DNA of 64,000 bases from Sporosarcina pasteurii (GTDB lineage: Bacteria; Bacillota; Bacilli; Bacillales_A; Planococcaceae). Below, in pieces: positions 22,893-34,234 of this stretch. The stretch spans positions 3,100,001-3,164,000 of the forward strand of contig NZ_CP160452.1 of assembly GCF_041295575.1 (NCBI RefSeq), in the 5' to 3' direction. Each line of letters opens with the position of its first letter. Position 1 is the first letter of the stretch. A program made the position numbers and the translations under genes. Below the pieces are notes generated by a model. The model saw only the letters and a list, made by a program, of their open reading frames with translations. It was not told where the DNA came from and did not search any database.

Positions 22893-22998
22893 GTTTTTGT
22901 CCTCCTTTCACACATTTCTTATATTTTAAGGATCAAGTCATTTGCACATTTAATACCAGCTGGGTTTTTATGCAACTTCACTTAGATTGTATTTCACA

Positions 22999-23418
22999 TT
23001 ATTTCTTTTCTTTTGGTTTTTTCGCACCGTACATAGAACGACTTTGCATACGGCCAGTAACTCCAGCTGTATCAAGCGCACCACGTACAACATGATAACG
23101 AACACCCGGTAAGTCTTTAACACGTCCACCACGAATAAGTACAACACTGTGCTCTTGAAGGTTATGTCCCTCACCTGGGATATAAGCGTTCACTTCAAGT
23201 TGGTTTGTTAGACGCACACGTGCATATTTACGTAGGGCTGAGTTCGGCTTCTTCGGTGTCATCGTTCCAACACGTGTACAAACGCCACGTTTTTGTGGAG
23301 AATTAACATCCGTCATCGTCTTTTTAAAGCTGTTATAGCTTTTTCCAAGTGCAGGTGATTTAGAACCAGAAACTTTTGATCTACGACCTTTACGAACCAA
23401 TTGGTTAATTGTAGGCAT
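22999..23418 (-). CDS. rpsL: 30S ribosomal protein S12
   Basis: A 139-residue protein, [20 protein letters not shown]. The decoding-centre loops [12 protein letters not shown] and [14 protein letters not shown] keep the lysines that mutate in streptomycin resistance, so the allele reads as sensitive. The ATG at 23418 is preceded by GAGGAGG; the longer frame adds 13 unconserved residues. Confidence 0.99.
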   Translation of the reverse strand: MPTINQLVRKGRRSKVSGSKSPALGKSYNSFKKTMTDVNSPQKRGVCTRVGTMTPKKPNSALRKYARVRLTNQLEVNAYIPGEGHNLQEHSVVLIRGGRVKDLPGVRYHVVRGALDTAGVTGRMQSRSMYGAKKPKEKK

Positions 23419-23519
23419 TGATTTTGTCCTCCTCTCATTTACGTTTTGCAAGACCACACATCCAGGTGGTTCATTTTAGGGGTAAAAACAAGTTTTCGTG
23501 CGAGAATGCACAAAAACGT

Positions 23520-23768
23520 TTATTCAGTAAGCGCAACAACGGATGTACCGACCGCAATGCCAGATGCTTCTCCAAGCTGTTTTCTTGAAGCAACATAAGT
23601 CACAGGAATTGAATATTCATTGGTTACTTCTAACAACTGTCGAGTAAACCGTTCTTCTATATCCTGAGCAATGATAACTTCTGTTACCTTGCCTGCTTGA
23701 ATTGCTTTTACTGTTTGCTTTATACCGATGATTGTCTCTTTTGCCTGCTTCACTTTTTCATAAGACAT
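23520..23768 (-). CDS. rplGB: L7Ae-family K-turn-binding ribosomal protein
   Basis: An 82-residue protein, MSYEKVKQAKETIIGIKQTV, with VTEVIIAQDIEERFTRQLLE and SRKQLGEASGIAVGTSVVAL. This is the L7Ae/L30e fold, equivalent to B. subtilis YbxF/RplGB, which binds kink-turn RNA. A GGAGG site precedes the ATG at 23768. It is the first gene of the str transcript, just downstream of a strong promoter and upstream of rpsL. Confidence 0.94.
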   Translation of the reverse strand: MSYEKVKQAKETIIGIKQTVKAIQAGKVTEVIIAQDIEERFTRQLLEVTNEYSIPVTYVASRKQLGEASGIAVGTSVVALTE

Positions 23769-23813
23769 TTTCATATCCTCCAAAGTACAGACATGTAACT
23801 ATCAACCTTTTGT

Positions 23814-23842
23814 ATATTAACATCTTTTTTTCTACCTGTCAA
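23814..23842 (-). promoter_or_regulatory. SigA-type promoter of the str operon
   Basis: On the minus strand TTGACA (plus 23837-23842), 17 nt, TAATAT (plus 23814-23819). It lies just after the rpoC terminator and 45 bp before the L7Ae-family gene. Confidence 0.85.
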
Positions 23843-23847
23843 CACGA

Positions 23848-23887
23848 AAGAAAAAATCGGAGGGCCTTATTCTACAGGCCCCCCCGT
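23848..23887 (-). terminator. Terminator after rpoC
   Basis: On the minus strand CGGGGGGGCCT and AGGCCCTCCG form a strong stem with an 8-nt loop, followed by ATTTTTT. It ends the rpoBC transcript. Confidence 0.9.
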
Positions 23888-23899
23888 AAATTATTTCAG

Positions 23900-26800
23900 T
23901 TATTCCGCAGTTGCAGTTTCTCCAGCGTTTTCTAAATCATTCTTTTCGATTTCGATTTGACGGTAACGTTGCATTCCCGTCCCTGCTGGTACCAGCTTAC
24001 CAATAATAACGTTCTCTTTCAGGCCAAGTAACTCATCCATCTTACCTCTTATTGCCGCATCTGTCAGGACACGCGTTGTCTCCTGGAAGGATGCTGCAGA
24101 TAAGAATGACTCAGTTTCAAGTGAAGCTTTTGTAATACCAAGAATAACCGGTCTACAAGTTGCTGGCACTTTACCTTCTTCAAACATTTTATTGTTCGCC
24201 TCTGCAAACTGGTGGATATCAACGAGTGAACCAGGAAGTAAATCAGTGTTTCCTGCTTCAATAATATGCACTTTACGAAGCATTTGACGAACCATCACTT
24301 CAACGTGCTTATCACCGATTTCAACACCTTGCATACGGTAAACTTTTTGTACTTCTTTCAATAGATACTCTTGAACTGTCGCAACATCTTTCACAACGAT
24401 AAGTTCTTTTGGATCAATCGAACCTTCCGTTAGTGGCTCACCGCGGTCAACTACATCGCCAACCTGTACAGTGAAGCGTGCGTTATATGGTCCAAGGTAT
24501 TTTCTTGTTTCAACTTTACCTTCAACAGTAATTTCATGTTGACCTTCACGGATTTCATCAATCGCAGTAACGGTTCCTTTAATTTCAGAAATAATCGCTT
24601 TACCTTTCGGGTTACGCGCTTCGAAAATTTCTTGGATACGCGGAAGACCTTGAGTAATATCGTCCCCAGCAACCCCACCTGTGTGGAATGTACGCATTGT
24701 TAACTGTGTACCTGGCTCACCGATGGATTGAGCAGCAATAATTCCAACTGCTTCTCCAACTTCGACTTTTTCGCCAGTTGCTAAGTTGATACCGTAACAC
24801 TTCTTACATACACCATGCTTTGTATCACATGTGAATGCAGAGCGAATTGCTACTGTTTCAATACCTGCTTCAATGATGATACGTGCCGTATCTTCTGTAA
24901 TGAGCGCATTTTTCTCGAGAATCTTCTCGCCCGTTTCTGGATGATAGATTGTTTTCTTCGTATGACGACCAATGATACGTTCGTCAAGTCGCTCGATTAC
25001 CTCAGTGCCTTCCATTAACGCACCGATTTCTAAGCCGCGGTCAGTACCACACTCGTCTTCACGAACAATGACATCTTGAGCAACATCAACGAGTCGACGT
25101 GTTAAGTAACCTGAGTCAGCAGTTTTCAGCGCTGTATCCGCAAGTCCTTTACGCGCACCGTGCGTTGAAATAAAGTACTCAAGAACGGTTAACCCTTCAC
25201 GGAATGATGATTTAATTGGAAGTTCAATAATCCGTCCAGCCGGGTTGGCCATCAAACCACGCATACCCGCAAGCTGCGTAAAGTTAGAAACGTTACCACG
25301 TGCTCCGGAGTTACTCATCATATAAATCGGGTTTGAGTTATCTAGAGATTCCATCAGCTTCTCTTGAATATCATCTCTAACAGCACTCCAGTAAGCAATT
25401 ACGCGATCGTAACGCTCTTCTTCCGTAATCAGACCACGACGGAATTGCTTCAAGACATTATCTACTTTACTTTGTGTTTCGTCTAGAAGTTCATACTTGT
25501 TTGGAAGGACGATAATGTCGGACATTCCGACTGTCAATCCAGCACGTGTTGAGTACGTAAATCCTAAATCCTTCATGCGGTCAAGCATTTTCGACGTTTC
25601 GGTAATATGGAAACGTTTGAAAATCTCAGCGATAATATCACCGAGTATGCCCTTTTTAAACGGTCCAACTAACTCTGTTTCTTTTAACAGTTCCTTGATA
25701 TCTTCTGTTCCTGAAACAAAATACTTCTCTGGTGTTTGAACTTGCAAGTTGGCTAATGTTGGTTCATTTATATAAGGGAATGATTCCGGTAAAATTTCGT
25801 TAAAGATAATTTTCCCTACTGTTGTAAGTAGTAATTTACTATTTTGCTCTTCAGTGAATGTCGGGTTATTAAATGACCCTGCCTGTACCGCAATTCGCGT
25901 GTGTAAGTGTATATAACCATTCTGATAAGCGATTATCGCTTCATCTGCATCACGGAATACAAAACCTTCACCCGTCGCACCTTCACGCTCTAACGTTAAG
26001 TAATAGTTTCCTAAAACCATATCCTGAGATGGTGTTACGACTGGTTTTCCGTCTTTCGGGTTCAAAATGTTTTGAGCTGCTAGCATGAGTAGGCGTGCTT
26101 CAGCCTGTGCTTCAGCAGAAAGCGGAACGTGAACAGCCATTTGGTCACCGTCAAAGTCAGCGTTATAAGCTGTACATACAAGTGGATGTAGCGTTATTGC
26201 GCGTCCTTCAACAAGAACAGGCTCAAATGCTTGAATCCCTAGTCTGTGAAGTGTAGGTGCACGGTTTAATAAGACCGGGTGCTCTTTAATCACTTCTTCT
26301 AAAACATCCCAAACTTCCGAATGTAGACGTTCGATTTTACGCTTAGCACTCTTAATATTGTGTGCTAGACCTCTTTCTACGAGTTCTTTCATCACGAATG
26401 GTTTAAATAATTCGATCGCCATTTCTTTCGGTAAGCCACACTGGTACATTTTCAAGTTCGGACCAACAACGATAACCGAACGACCTGAGTAGTCTACACG
26501 TTTACCAAGTAAGTTTTGACGGAAACGTCCTTGCTTACCTTTCAACATGTGTGAAAGTGATTTTAATGGACGGTTGCCTGGACCTGTAACCGGACGACCG
26601 CGACGACCATTATCGACAAGTGCGTCAACAGCTTCTTGGAGCATACGCTTCTCGTTTTGAACGATAATGCCTGGCGCACCTAAATCTAGTAATCGTTTTA
26701 GTCGGTTATTACGGTTAATCACTCTACGGTATAAGTCGTTTAAGTCGGAAGTTGCAAAACGTCCTCCATCAAGTTGTACCATCGGACGAAGCTCAGGCGG

Positions 26801-27502
26801 AATAACTGGTAACACTTCTAGGACCATCCATTCAGGACGGTTGCCTGAATTTCGGAATGATTCAACAACATCTAAACGTCTAATTGCACGTGTACGGCGT
26901 TGTCCTTGAACTGTTTTCAACTCTTCTTTTAGAGCATCCATCTCTTTGTCCAAATCAATTGCTTTTAAGAGACGCTCAATTGCTTCAGCACCCATCAACG
27001 CTTCGAATTTTTTTCCGTATTTCTGACGGTATGCGCGATACTCTTGTTCAGATAGAAGTTGCTTTCTTTCAAGTGGTGTATCTGCCGGATCGACTACTAC
27101 ATAAGAAGCAAAGTAAATAATCTCCTCTAAAGCACGTGGTGTCATGTCGAGAATAAGGCCCATTCTGCTCGGGATTCCTTTGAAATACCAAATATGTGTT
27201 ACTTGGGCTGCAAGTTCAATATGTCCCATACGCTCACGACGTACTTTTTGACGCGTTACTTCAACTCCGCAACGGTCACAAACAACACCTTTGTAACGGA
27301 CACGTTTATATTTTCCACAATGACATTCCCAATCTTTTGTAGGTCCGAAAATACGTTCACAGAAAAGACCTTCTTTTTCAGGCCTTAGCGTACGATAGTT
27401 AATTGTTTCTGGCTTCTTCACTTCACCGTAGGACCATGAACGGATCTTATCTGATGAAGCAAGTCCTATTTTCATATACTCAAAATTGTTTACATCTACC
27501 AA
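23900..27502 (-). CDS. rpoC: RNA polymerase beta' subunit
   Basis: A protein of 1200 residues, one more than in B. subtilis. The N-terminal zinc ribbon has Cys60, Cys62 and the later CDRC pair. The active site [15 protein letters not shown] binds catalytic Mg2+. The second zinc site uses [17 protein letters not shown]. The start is TTG (27502-27500), with GGGAGG about 9 nt upstream, and gives the conserved [16 protein letters not shown] opening. It follows rpoB after about 108 bp. Confidence 0.99.
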   Translation of the reverse strand: MVDVNNFEYMKIGLASSDKIRSWSYGEVKKPETINYRTLRPEKEGLFCERIFGPTKDWECHCGKYKRVRYKGVVCDRCGVEVTRQKVRRERMGHIELAAQVTHIWYFKGIPSRMGLILDMTPRALEEIIYFASYVVVDPADTPLERKQLLSEQEYRAYRQKYGKKFEALMGAEAIERLLKAIDLDKEMDALKEELKTVQGQRRTRAIRRLDVVESFRNSGNRPEWMVLEVLPVIPPELRPMVQLDGGRFATSDLNDLYRRVINRNNRLKRLLDLGAPGIIVQNEKRMLQEAVDALVDNGRRGRPVTGPGNRPLKSLSHMLKGKQGRFRQNLLGKRVDYSGRSVIVVGPNLKMYQCGLPKEMAIELFKPFVMKELVERGLAHNIKSAKRKIERLHSEVWDVLEEVIKEHPVLLNRAPTLHRLGIQAFEPVLVEGRAITLHPLVCTAYNADFDGDQMAVHVPLSAEAQAEARLLMLAAQNILNPKDGKPVVTPSQDMVLGNYYLTLEREGATGEGFVFRDADEAIIAYQNGYIHLHTRIAVQAGSFNNPTFTEEQNSKLLLTTVGKIIFNEILPESFPYINEPTLANLQVQTPEKYFVSGTEDIKELLKETELVGPFKKGILGDIIAEIFKRFHITETSKMLDRMKDLGFTYSTRAGLTVGMSDIIVLPNKYELLDETQSKVDNVLKQFRRGLITEEERYDRVIAYWSAVRDDIQEKLMESLDNSNPIYMMSNSGARGNVSNFTQLAGMRGLMANPAGRIIELPIKSSFREGLTVLEYFISTHGARKGLADTALKTADSGYLTRRLVDVAQDVIVREDECGTDRGLEIGALMEGTEVIERLDERIIGRHTKKTIYHPETGEKILEKNALITEDTARIIIEAGIETVAIRSAFTCDTKHGVCKKCYGINLATGEKVEVGEAVGIIAAQSIGEPGTQLTMRTFHTGGVAGDDITQGLPRIQEIFEARNPKGKAIISEIKGTVTAIDEIREGQHEITVEGKVETRKYLGPYNARFTVQVGDVVDRGEPLTEGSIDPKELIVVKDVATVQEYLLKEVQKVYRMQGVEIGDKHVEVMVRQMLRKVHIIEAGNTDLLPGSLVDIHQFAEANNKMFEEGKVPATCRPVILGITKASLETESFLSAASFQETTRVLTDAAIRGKMDELLGLKENVIIGKLVPAGTGMQRYRQIEIEKNDLENAGETATAE

Positions 27503-27610
27503 GGAGCCTACCTCCCTTTAGTCTTATCGCTGGCAACTGGATTTTTATAAGTAAGTAAGGAGAAAGCAGTCACTTTCCCCTTACTTTAAATATGATTCAA
27601 CTTAAATAAC

Positions 27611-30600
27611 TTAAGATTGCTGCTCGGCCTTTATCAGGTTTAGAGCATCTGTTGGTTGCGTGTCATCATCTTCGTCTAAATCACGTAACTCAATTTCTTC
27701 GTAGTCTTCTGTCAACATTTTGACATCAAGTCCTAAACTTTGAAGCTCTTTAATTAGAACTTTAAAGGATTCAGGAACACCTGGTTGTGGAACACTTTCA
27801 CCTTTAACAATTGCTTCGTAAGTTTTCACACGTCCAACGACGTCATCCGACTTAACAGTTAAGATCTCTTGTAAAGTATAAGCAGCTCCATAAGCTTCAA
27901 GCGCCCAAACCTCCATCTCACCAAAACGCTGTCCACCGAACTGGGCTTTACCACCGAGCGGTTGTTGCGTAACAAGTGAATATGGCCCAGTTGAACGTGC
28001 ATGAAGTTTATCGTCAACCATATGGTCAAGTTTAATTAAATACATCACGCCGACAGATACACGGTTATCAAATGGTTCACCTGAACGTCCGTCGTATAAA
28101 ATCGTTTTACCGTCTCGGTCCATTCCAGCTTCTTCCATTGTTTCCCAAACATCTTCTTCGTTTGCGCCATCAAAGACTGGTGATGCCATATGGATGCCGA
28201 GTGCACGGGATGCCATACCAAGGTGCATTTCGAGCACTTGTCCGATATTCATTCGCGATGGAACCCCTAATGGATTCAACATTACGTCAATTGGCGTACC
28301 ATCTGGAAGATATGGCATATCTTCTTCTGGAAGGATTCGTGAAATAACACCTTTGTTACCGTGTCTTCCTGCCATTTTATCTCCGACAGAAATTTTACGT
28401 TTTTGAACGATATAGACACGTACGAGTTGGTTTACACCTGGTGGCAGTTCATCGCCATCTTCGCGGTTAAACACTTTCACGTCAAGTACAATCCCACCTG
28501 CTCCGTGTGGAACACGCAACGATGTATCGCGGACTTCACGAGCTTTTTCTCCAAAGATTGCATGTAGAAGACGTTCTTCAGCTGTTAATTCAGTAACCCC
28601 TTTAGGCGTTACCTTTCCAACAAGGATGTCTCCATCGCGAACTTCTGCACCGATACGGATGATTCCGCGGTCATCTAAATGACGAAGTGCTTCCTCACCA
28701 ACGTTTGGAATGTCGCGCGTGATTTCTTCAGGTCCAAGCTTCGTGTCTCTCGCTTCAGACTCATATTCCTCTATGTGTACAGAAGTATAATCGTCGTCTT
28801 TTACGAGACGCTCGCTCATAATAATCGCGTCTTCGTAGTTGTAGCCTTCCCAAGTCATAAACGCTGTTAATACGTTACGACCAAGTGCAAGTTCACCTTG
28901 TTCCATTGACGGACCGTCAGCTAAGATATCGTTTTTCTCTACGCGATCTCCTACGCTTACAATTGGTCGCTGGTGGTAACAAGTTCCGTGGTTGGAACGG
29001 ATAAAGTTTTCTAATCGGTGAATTGTTAAATCACCTTGTACTTCTTTGCCGTCAACAATTTCTATACGACGAACGCGAATCTCTTTTGCTTCTACATGTT
29101 CAACAATGCCTGTATGTGACGCAAGTACCGCAGCTCCAGAATCTCGTGCAGCAACATGTTCCATTCCAGTTCCTACCAATGGTGATTTAGGTTCTAGTAG
29201 TGGAACAGCTTGTCGTTGCATGTTTGCTCCCATGAGCGCACGGTTGGAGTCATCGTTCTCTAAGAACGGGATACATGCTGTCGCAGCAGAAACAACTTGC
29301 TTAGGCGAAACGTCCATATAGTCAATCTGATCACGTTTAAATACCGTGTTATCACCTTGGAAACGACCGACGACTTCCTCATCAATGAATGAGCCATCAT
29401 CATCTAACGCCGCATTTGCCTGTGCAACAATGTAATTATCTTCAATGTCTGCAGTTAAGTAATCAATTTGGTCTGTTACGCGTCCAGTTTCAGGGTCGAC
29501 CTTTCTATACGGCGTCTCGATAAAACCAAATTTATTTACTTTAGCAAATGTTGAAAGGGAGTTAATCAATCCGATGTTCGGTCCCTCAGGCGTTTCAATC
29601 GGACACATACGACCATAGTGAGAGTAGTGAACGTCACGTACTTCCATTCCAGCACGTTCACGTGTTAATCCACCAGGTCCAAGTGCAGATAAACGACGCT
29701 TATGCGTTAATTCTGCAAGTGGGTTTGTTTGGTCCATGAATTGAGATAACTGGGAACTTCCAAAGAACTCTTTTATGGAAGCAATCACCGGACGAATGTT
29801 AATTAATTGTTGTGGCACAATAGAAGATGTATCGTTAATTGACATACGCTCTTTTACGACACGTTCCATACGGGATAACCCAATGCGGAATTGATTTTGG
29901 AGAAGCTCTCCAACAGAACGTAGACGACGGTTTCCTAAGTGGTCAATGTCATCTGTGTGTCCTACACCGTGTAATAAGTTAAAGAAATAACTGACGGATG
30001 CAATGATATCTGCAGGTGTAACGTTTTTCACTTCATTTTCAACGTTCGCGTTTGAGATCACATTAATCACTTGCGGTTCCTCAGAATTCGGCTTAGGTGC
30101 ATATATTTTAATCGTTTGAATTGTCGTTGGCTCTTCAATAACGCCTTCGATATGTTCAAACTCCTGGAACCCTACTCCTTGTTCTAGGTAAGGTGCTATT
30201 CGATCTAGTGCACGACGATCAATAAGTTCGCCTTTCTCAAGAAGAATTTCACCTGTTTCCGGGTTCACAAGCGTCTCCGCTAATGTTTGATTGAACAAAC
30301 GGTTTTTGACGTCAAGTTTTTTATTTAATTTATAGCGCCCTACATCCGCTAAGTCGTACCTTTTCGGATCGAAAAAGCGAGAATACAATAGACTTTTCGC
30401 GCTATCAAGCGTCGGCGGTTCACCTGGGCGAAGACGCTCATAAATTTCAAGCATCGCCTTTTCGGAAGTTTCGGTATTATCTCTTTCAAGCGTGTTACGT
30501 AAATACTCGTTATCTCCGATTAAACCAATAATCTCCTCGTCCGACGAGAAGCCTAACGCTCTAAGAAGAACTGTAATGGGCAACTTACGCGTACGGTCGA

Positions 30601-31150
30601 TTCTTACGTGAAGAACATCTCTTGCGTCAATTTCATACTCAAGCCATGCGCCACGATTTGGAATCACTGTTGCAGCAAAACCACGCTTCCCATTTTTGTC
30701 AATTTTATCGTTATAATAAACACTTGGGGAACGAACAAGCTGTGAAACAATAACTCTTTCCGCACCGTTAATAACGAACGTACCGTTATCCGTCATGAGT
30801 GGGAAATCACCCATGAATACGTCTTGCTCCTTCACTTCTTCAGTTTCCTTATTATGAAGTCTAACTTTAACTCGAAGTGGCGCTGCATAAGTTACGTCGC
30901 GCTCTTTCGATTCATCAACAGGATATTTTGGATCCTCAAGATGATAATCGACAAATTCTAACGAAAGATTTCCTGTAAAATCTTCAATTGGGGAAATATC
31001 ATGAAACATTTCCCGTAGCCCTTCTTCTAAGAACCACTTGTAAGATTCCGTCTGGATTTCGATTAGATTTGGAAGTTCAAGCACTTCACTAATTCGCGCA
31101 AAGCTTCTGCGTTGACGGTGTTGACCGTATTGAACTAAATGACCTGTCAA
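27611..31150 (-). CDS. rpoB: RNA polymerase beta subunit
   Basis: A protein of about 1179 residues. The rifampicin pocket, [20 protein letters not shown] with the following RLSALGPGG, is wild type. [12 protein letters not shown] and the C-terminal clamp segments are intact. I chose a TTG start at 31150, preceded by GAGGGGTGA, giving [17 protein letters not shown] as in B. subtilis; a GTG three codons earlier lies inside that ribosome site. Transcription is probably initiated upstream, and a terminator stands between the methyltransferase gene and rpoB. Confidence 0.99.
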   Translation of the reverse strand: MTGHLVQYGQHRQRRSFARISEVLELPNLIEIQTESYKWFLEEGLREMFHDISPIEDFTGNLSLEFVDYHLEDPKYPVDESKERDVTYAAPLRVKVRLHNKETEEVKEQDVFMGDFPLMTDNGTFVINGAERVIVSQLVRSPSVYYNDKIDKNGKRGFAATVIPNRGAWLEYEIDARDVLHVRIDRTRKLPITVLLRALGFSSDEEIIGLIGDNEYLRNTLERDNTETSEKAMLEIYERLRPGEPPTLDSAKSLLYSRFFDPKRYDLADVGRYKLNKKLDVKNRLFNQTLAETLVNPETGEILLEKGELIDRRALDRIAPYLEQGVGFQEFEHIEGVIEEPTTIQTIKIYAPKPNSEEPQVINVISNANVENEVKNVTPADIIASVSYFFNLLHGVGHTDDIDHLGNRRLRSVGELLQNQFRIGLSRMERVVKERMSINDTSSIVPQQLINIRPVIASIKEFFGSSQLSQFMDQTNPLAELTHKRRLSALGPGGLTRERAGMEVRDVHYSHYGRMCPIETPEGPNIGLINSLSTFAKVNKFGFIETPYRKVDPETGRVTDQIDYLTADIEDNYIVAQANAALDDDGSFIDEEVVGRFQGDNTVFKRDQIDYMDVSPKQVVSAATACIPFLENDDSNRALMGANMQRQAVPLLEPKSPLVGTGMEHVAARDSGAAVLASHTGIVEHVEAKEIRVRRIEIVDGKEVQGDLTIHRLENFIRSNHGTCYHQRPIVSVGDRVEKNDILADGPSMEQGELALGRNVLTAFMTWEGYNYEDAIIMSERLVKDDDYTSVHIEEYESEARDTKLGPEEITRDIPNVGEEALRHLDDRGIIRIGAEVRDGDILVGKVTPKGVTELTAEERLLHAIFGEKAREVRDTSLRVPHGAGGIVLDVKVFNREDGDELPPGVNQLVRVYIVQKRKISVGDKMAGRHGNKGVISRILPEEDMPYLPDGTPIDVMLNPLGVPSRMNIGQVLEMHLGMASRALGIHMASPVFDGANEEDVWETMEEAGMDRDGKTILYDGRSGEPFDNRVSVGVMYLIKLDHMVDDKLHARSTGPYSLVTQQPLGGKAQFGGQRFGEMEVWALEAYGAAYTLQEILTVKSDDVVGRVKTYEAIVKGESVPQPGVPESFKVLIKELQSLGLDVKMLTEDYEEIELRDLDEDDDTQPTDALNLIKAEQQS

Positions 31151-31219
31151 CTCTTTCACCCCTCATAAGCAATAATAATCCTTTTCAAAACATAAAAAAC
31201 AATGTATGATGACGTAAGG

Positions 31220-31254
31220 CAAAAAGAAAATGAGTTCTAACAGAGCTCATTTTC
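31220..31254 (-). terminator. Terminator between the methyltransferase gene and rpoB
   Basis: On the minus strand GAAAATGAG (plus 31246-31254) and CTCATTTTC (plus 31226-31234) form a 9-bp stem followed by TTTTT. It would end or attenuate transcription arriving from the L10/L12 side ahead of rpoB. Confidence 0.85.
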
Positions 31255-31376
31255 GGTTCGACAACCTTTTACCATCGTCTAAATGCCATTTGTGATGCAA
31301 AATTCATGCAAAAGGGCATACGATTGCATGATATTATTTAATCATCTTTTAACGCTACCACAAAACTAACCAACAG

Positions 31377-31979
31377 TCAATTTTTTATGGCTTTTAAAAT
31401 AAAGTAACCTTTTCGCTTCGCAACTACTGTAACATTTCCGAAAACCTCTTCTAGTTTTTTCGCGGATGACGGTGCCCCTTGCTTCTTCTGAATCACAACC
31501 CACAACTCTCCACCAACCTTAAGCTTAGAAAACGAACTTTCATAAAAAGCAAAGACCGTTTCTTTCCCAGCTCTAATGGGTGGGTTCGTCAATATTGCCG
31601 CAAAATCAGATTCTGTTACAGCTAGCAACGCATCACTCGAATAAACTTCGACGTTTTCCAAAAGATTTTCAACAGCGTTTTCCTTGCTTAGCGCAATTGC
31701 TCTTTCATTCACATCTACCATTTGAATTTGACGTTCTGGATAGCTTACAGCAATCGTTAAGCCGATTGGACCATAGCCACAACCAACGTCAAGAACATCA
31801 CCGCTTACCTCAGGCATCACAAATGACTCAACTAGGAGTCGTGAACCAAAATCTACGCCTCCCTTACTAAATACACCCGCATCGGTTGTAAATCGTAAAG
31901 TTTCGCCGCGCAATTCCGTTGAAACGGTTTGACGTTGACTTTTCACTTTCGGTTCTCTTGAATAATAGTGCTCTGACAT
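31377..31979 (-). CDS. ybxB: RsmC-like class I SAM-dependent methyltransferase (YbxB)
   Basis: A 200-residue methyltransferase. The SAM motif is DVLDVGCGYGPIGLTIA, followed by MVDVNERAI, and the catalytic motif is ILTNPPIRAG. The NPPI tetrad marks N2-guanine/N6-adenine amino-methyltransferases of the RsmC (MTS) family. B. subtilis has ybxB in the same place between rplL and rpoB. The target is probably rRNA by family, which I infer. It matches a single MTS domain rather than the duplicated E. coli RsmC. Confidence 0.88.
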   Translation of the reverse strand: MSEHYYSREPKVKSQRQTVSTELRGETLRFTTDAGVFSKGGVDFGSRLLVESFVMPEVSGDVLDVGCGYGPIGLTIAVSYPERQIQMVDVNERAIALSKENAVENLLENVEVYSSDALLAVTESDFAAILTNPPIRAGKETVFAFYESSFSKLKVGGELWVVIQKKQGAPSSAKKLEEVFGNVTVVAKRKGYFILKAIKN

Positions 31980-32124
31980 CGCGCTTGTCCCTTCTTTCCA
32001 ACGTTATCCATAACTTCATGAAGATAAACGTAACATAATGAAATAGTTTATCTTTATTTTTAAAAGTAAACCTTAATCTATACAGGCCTTCTCTTACAAT
32101 AATCTCTAACGTTGTAAAAATAAC

Positions 32125-32159
32125 GAAGAAAAGCCCGTCTAACCGACGAGCTTTTCTTC
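32125..32159 (-). terminator. Terminator after rplL
   Basis: The inverted repeat GAAGAAAAGCCCGTC / GACGAGCTTTTCTTC with a 4-nt loop has T-rich ends on both strands. It lies 14 bp after rplL and would end much of the rplJL transcript. Confidence 0.85.
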
Positions 32160-32173
32160 ACTATTCATTGAAA

Positions 32174-32539
32174 TTACTTAAGTTCTACAGTTGCGCCTGC
32201 TTCTTCAAGTTTTGTCTTGATTTCTTCTGCTTCTTCTTTAGCAGCGCCTTCTTTAACTGGTTTTGGAGCGTCGTCTACTAGACCTTTCGCTTCTTTCAAG
32301 CCAAGGCCTGTAATTTCACGAACTGCTTTAATTACTTGGATTTTCTTGTCTCCAGCTGATGCTAGGATTACGTCGAATTCAGTTTGTTCTGCAGCAGCTT
32401 CACCGCCAGCAGCACCGCCAGCAACTGCAACAGGTGCAGCAGCAGTTACGCCGAATTCTTCTTCGATTGCTTTTACTAAGTCGTTTAATTCAAGAACTGT
32501 CATTTCTTTAACAGCTTCTAAGATTTGTTCTGTAGTCAT
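32174..32539 (-). CDS. rplL: 50S ribosomal protein L7/L12
   Basis: A 121-residue acidic stalk protein. It has the N-terminal dimerisation helix pair [20 protein letters not shown], an Ala/Gly-rich hinge ([20 protein letters not shown]) and the factor-binding domain with [20 protein letters not shown]. Several copies bind each L10 on the ribosome and recruit EF-Tu and EF-G. An AGGAGG site precedes the ATG. An unusual 150-bp gap with twin hairpins separates it from rplJ. Confidence 0.99.
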   Translation of the reverse strand: MTTEQILEAVKEMTVLELNDLVKAIEEEFGVTAAAPVAVAGGAAGGEAAAEQTEFDVILASAGDKKIQVIKAVREITGLGLKEAKGLVDDAPKPVKEGAAKEEAEEIKTKLEEAGATVELK

Positions 32540-32622
32540 TATGATTTCCTCCTAAATGTTTTTTGCCTATTCTTTGATAGGTCCGATTATGCAAGTTGTA
32601 CCCTTGCTGAATTTTTCCATCC

Positions 32623-32683
32623 AAATTACCTGACTAAGCAGGCAATTGCACTCGTTCAAATCCCCTGACTAGGCAGGTAATTG
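32623..32683 (-). repeat. Twin hairpin repeats in the rplJ-rplL gap
   Basis: Two 26-bp copies, plus 32623-32648 and 32658-32683, are repeated with a 35-bp period. On the minus strand each reads roughly CAATTnCCTGCnTAGTCAGG. The copy nearer rplL folds as AATTGCCTG / CAGGTAATT, a 9-bp stem with one G-T pair and a 6-nt loop. Confidence 0.65.
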
Positions 32684-32688
32684 TCCTA

Positions 32689-33192
32689 TTAAGCGCCTTC
32701 TTGCTCTTCTTTTTGCTCTGCAACAGCTTTTGTTGCAAGTGCGAAGTTGCGTACTGGTGCTTGTAGAACGCTGAGAAGCATAGATAGTAGGCCTTCGCGT
32801 GATGGAAGTGTTGCCAACGCCTTGATCTCTTCTGCGCTTGCAATTTCACCTTCAATAACCCCAGCTTTAATTTCGAGCGCTTCATTTTCCTTTGCGAATT
32901 CGTGAAGGATTTTTGCAGGTGCTATAACATCATCTTCAGAAAACGCAATTGCGTTTGGTCCTACTAAATGTTCGTTTAGCCCTTCAAAGCCAACCTCTTC
33001 AGCTGCACGACGTGACATTGAGTTTTTGTAAACCTTAAAATCAACGCCCTGTTCACGAAGGTTTTTACGAAGCTCTGTAACTTGACTTACGTTTAAACCA
33101 CGGTAGTCAACCACTACGACAGTCGCTGCTGATTTCATCTTCTCAGAGATTTCAGTTACAACCGCTTGTTTCGCTTCTAATACTTTGCTCAT
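32689..33192 (-). CDS. rplJ: 50S ribosomal protein L10
   Basis: A 167-residue protein with [40 protein letters not shown] and a C-terminal helix that binds L12 dimers. The ATG at 33192 follows TAGGAGGTG; the longer frame adds nine residues over that site. It is the first gene after the L10 leader, through which L10 (with L12) controls its own synthesis in Bacilli. Confidence 0.99.
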   Translation of the reverse strand: MSKVLEAKQAVVTEISEKMKSAATVVVVDYRGLNVSQVTELRKNLREQGVDFKVYKNSMSRRAAEEVGFEGLNEHLVGPNAIAFSEDDVIAPAKILHEFAKENEALEIKAGVIEGEIASAEEIKALATLPSREGLLSMLLSVLQAPVRNFALATKAVAEQKEEQEGA

Positions 33193-33232
33193 CTGGACAC
33201 CTCCTAGATTATTTTTCAAGTTCTTATACCGA

Positions 33233-33271
33233 TATAAAAAGCCCCCGGTCTACATTGGAGACCCGAGGGCA
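33233..33271 (-). terminator. Terminator within the L10 leader
   Basis: On the minus strand GCCCTCGGGTCT and AGACCGGGGGC pair, followed by TTTTTT, just before rplJ. It fits the attenuation step of L10 autoregulation. Confidence 0.9.
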
Positions 33272-33388
33272 GAAAAAGTCGTCTTCTTCAATACGAAAAG
33301 ATCGTCTTGTCCTCGGCAGGATCATTAAGCGGCATGCCACCCCTGCGGTCTACGGTACAAAATACTTATATATTTTACAACGCTCATC
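33272..33388 (-). ncRNA. L10 ribosomal leader (autoregulatory 5' UTR)
   Basis: On the minus strand the leader contains ACCGTAGACCGCAGGGG and, after GCTTAATGATCC, TGCCGAGGACAAGACGATC. These match the conserved kink-turn core of the Firmicutes L10 leader from memory. It runs from the promoter to the terminator ahead of rplJ. Binding of L10(L12) is known to favour termination in B. subtilis. Confidence 0.88.
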
Positions 33389-33417
33389 ATGTTATCACAG
33401 GACAAGCATATTGTCAA
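33389..33417 (-). promoter_or_regulatory. SigA-type promoter of rplJ-rplL
   Basis: On the minus strand TTGACA (plus 33412-33417), 17 nt, TAACAT (plus 33389-33394), directly after the rplA stop codon. The -35 is perfect. Confidence 0.88.
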
Positions 33418-33421
33418 TAGT

Positions 33422-34120
33422 TTATTTTACAGTTACGCCTGAAGTATCAATTTTCAAAGCAGGACCCATTGTTGTAGTTACGTGTACAGAACGCATATAC
33501 GTTCCCTTCGCAGCTGCTGGGCGAGCTTTTTCAATTGCATCGAAAACTGCCAAGAAGTTTTCTTCTAGCTTTTCATCTTCGAATGAAACTTTTCCGATTG
33601 GCGCATGTACGATACCCGCTTTGTCAGCACGGTACTCAACTTTACCAGCTTTGATTTCTTCAACAGCTTTTGCAACATCAAATGTTACAGTACCTGTTCT
33701 TGGGTTTGGCATAAGTCCTTTTGGTCCAAGGATACGACCAATTTTACCAACTTCACCCATCATATCTGGTGTTGCTACGATAACGTCAAATTCAAACCAA
33801 CCTTGTTGGATTTTGTTAATGAAGTCCGCATCGCCAACGTAGTCTGCACCCGCCGCTTCCGCTTCTTTAAGTTTTTCACCTTTAGCGAAAACTAGAACAC
33901 GTTGAGTTTTACCAGTACCGTTCGGCAGAACTACTGCTCCACGTACTTGCTCATCGTTTTTCTTAACATCAATACCAAGACGGAATGCGACTTCTACTGT
34001 TGCGTCAAAGTTTGTTGTGCTTGTCTTTTTCGCAAGTTCGATAGCTTCTTTTACGTCGTACAGTTTTGAGTTGTCGACAAGCTTCATCGCTTCTGTAAAC
34101 TTTTTACCTCTTTTAGCCAT
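33422..34120 (-). CDS. rplA: 50S ribosomal protein L1
   Basis: A 232-residue two-domain stalk protein, [20 protein letters not shown]. It contains [18 protein letters not shown] and [20 protein letters not shown], and ends with [19 protein letters not shown]. It binds the E-site stalk of 23S rRNA and in other bacteria represses its own operon. It follows rplK after about 114 bp with an AGGAGG site. Confidence 0.99.
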   Translation of the reverse strand: MAKRGKKFTEAMKLVDNSKLYDVKEAIELAKKTSTTNFDATVEVAFRLGIDVKKNDEQVRGAVVLPNGTGKTQRVLVFAKGEKLKEAEAAGADYVGDADFINKIQQGWFEFDVIVATPDMMGEVGKIGRILGPKGLMPNPRTGTVTFDVAKAVEEIKAGKVEYRADKAGIVHAPIGKVSFEDEKLEENFLAVFDAIEKARPAAAKGTYMRSVHVTTTMGPALKIDTSGVTVK

Positions 34121-34234
34121 TTTAATTTCCTCCTATGTTGTGGTGTTAACGGATAATGAACCTCCCACGAATAAAGGCTGCGTGTCCCGGAGAACAACCG
34201 CAACCCAACCAAAGCGTAACTCTATTTCAAGGAA

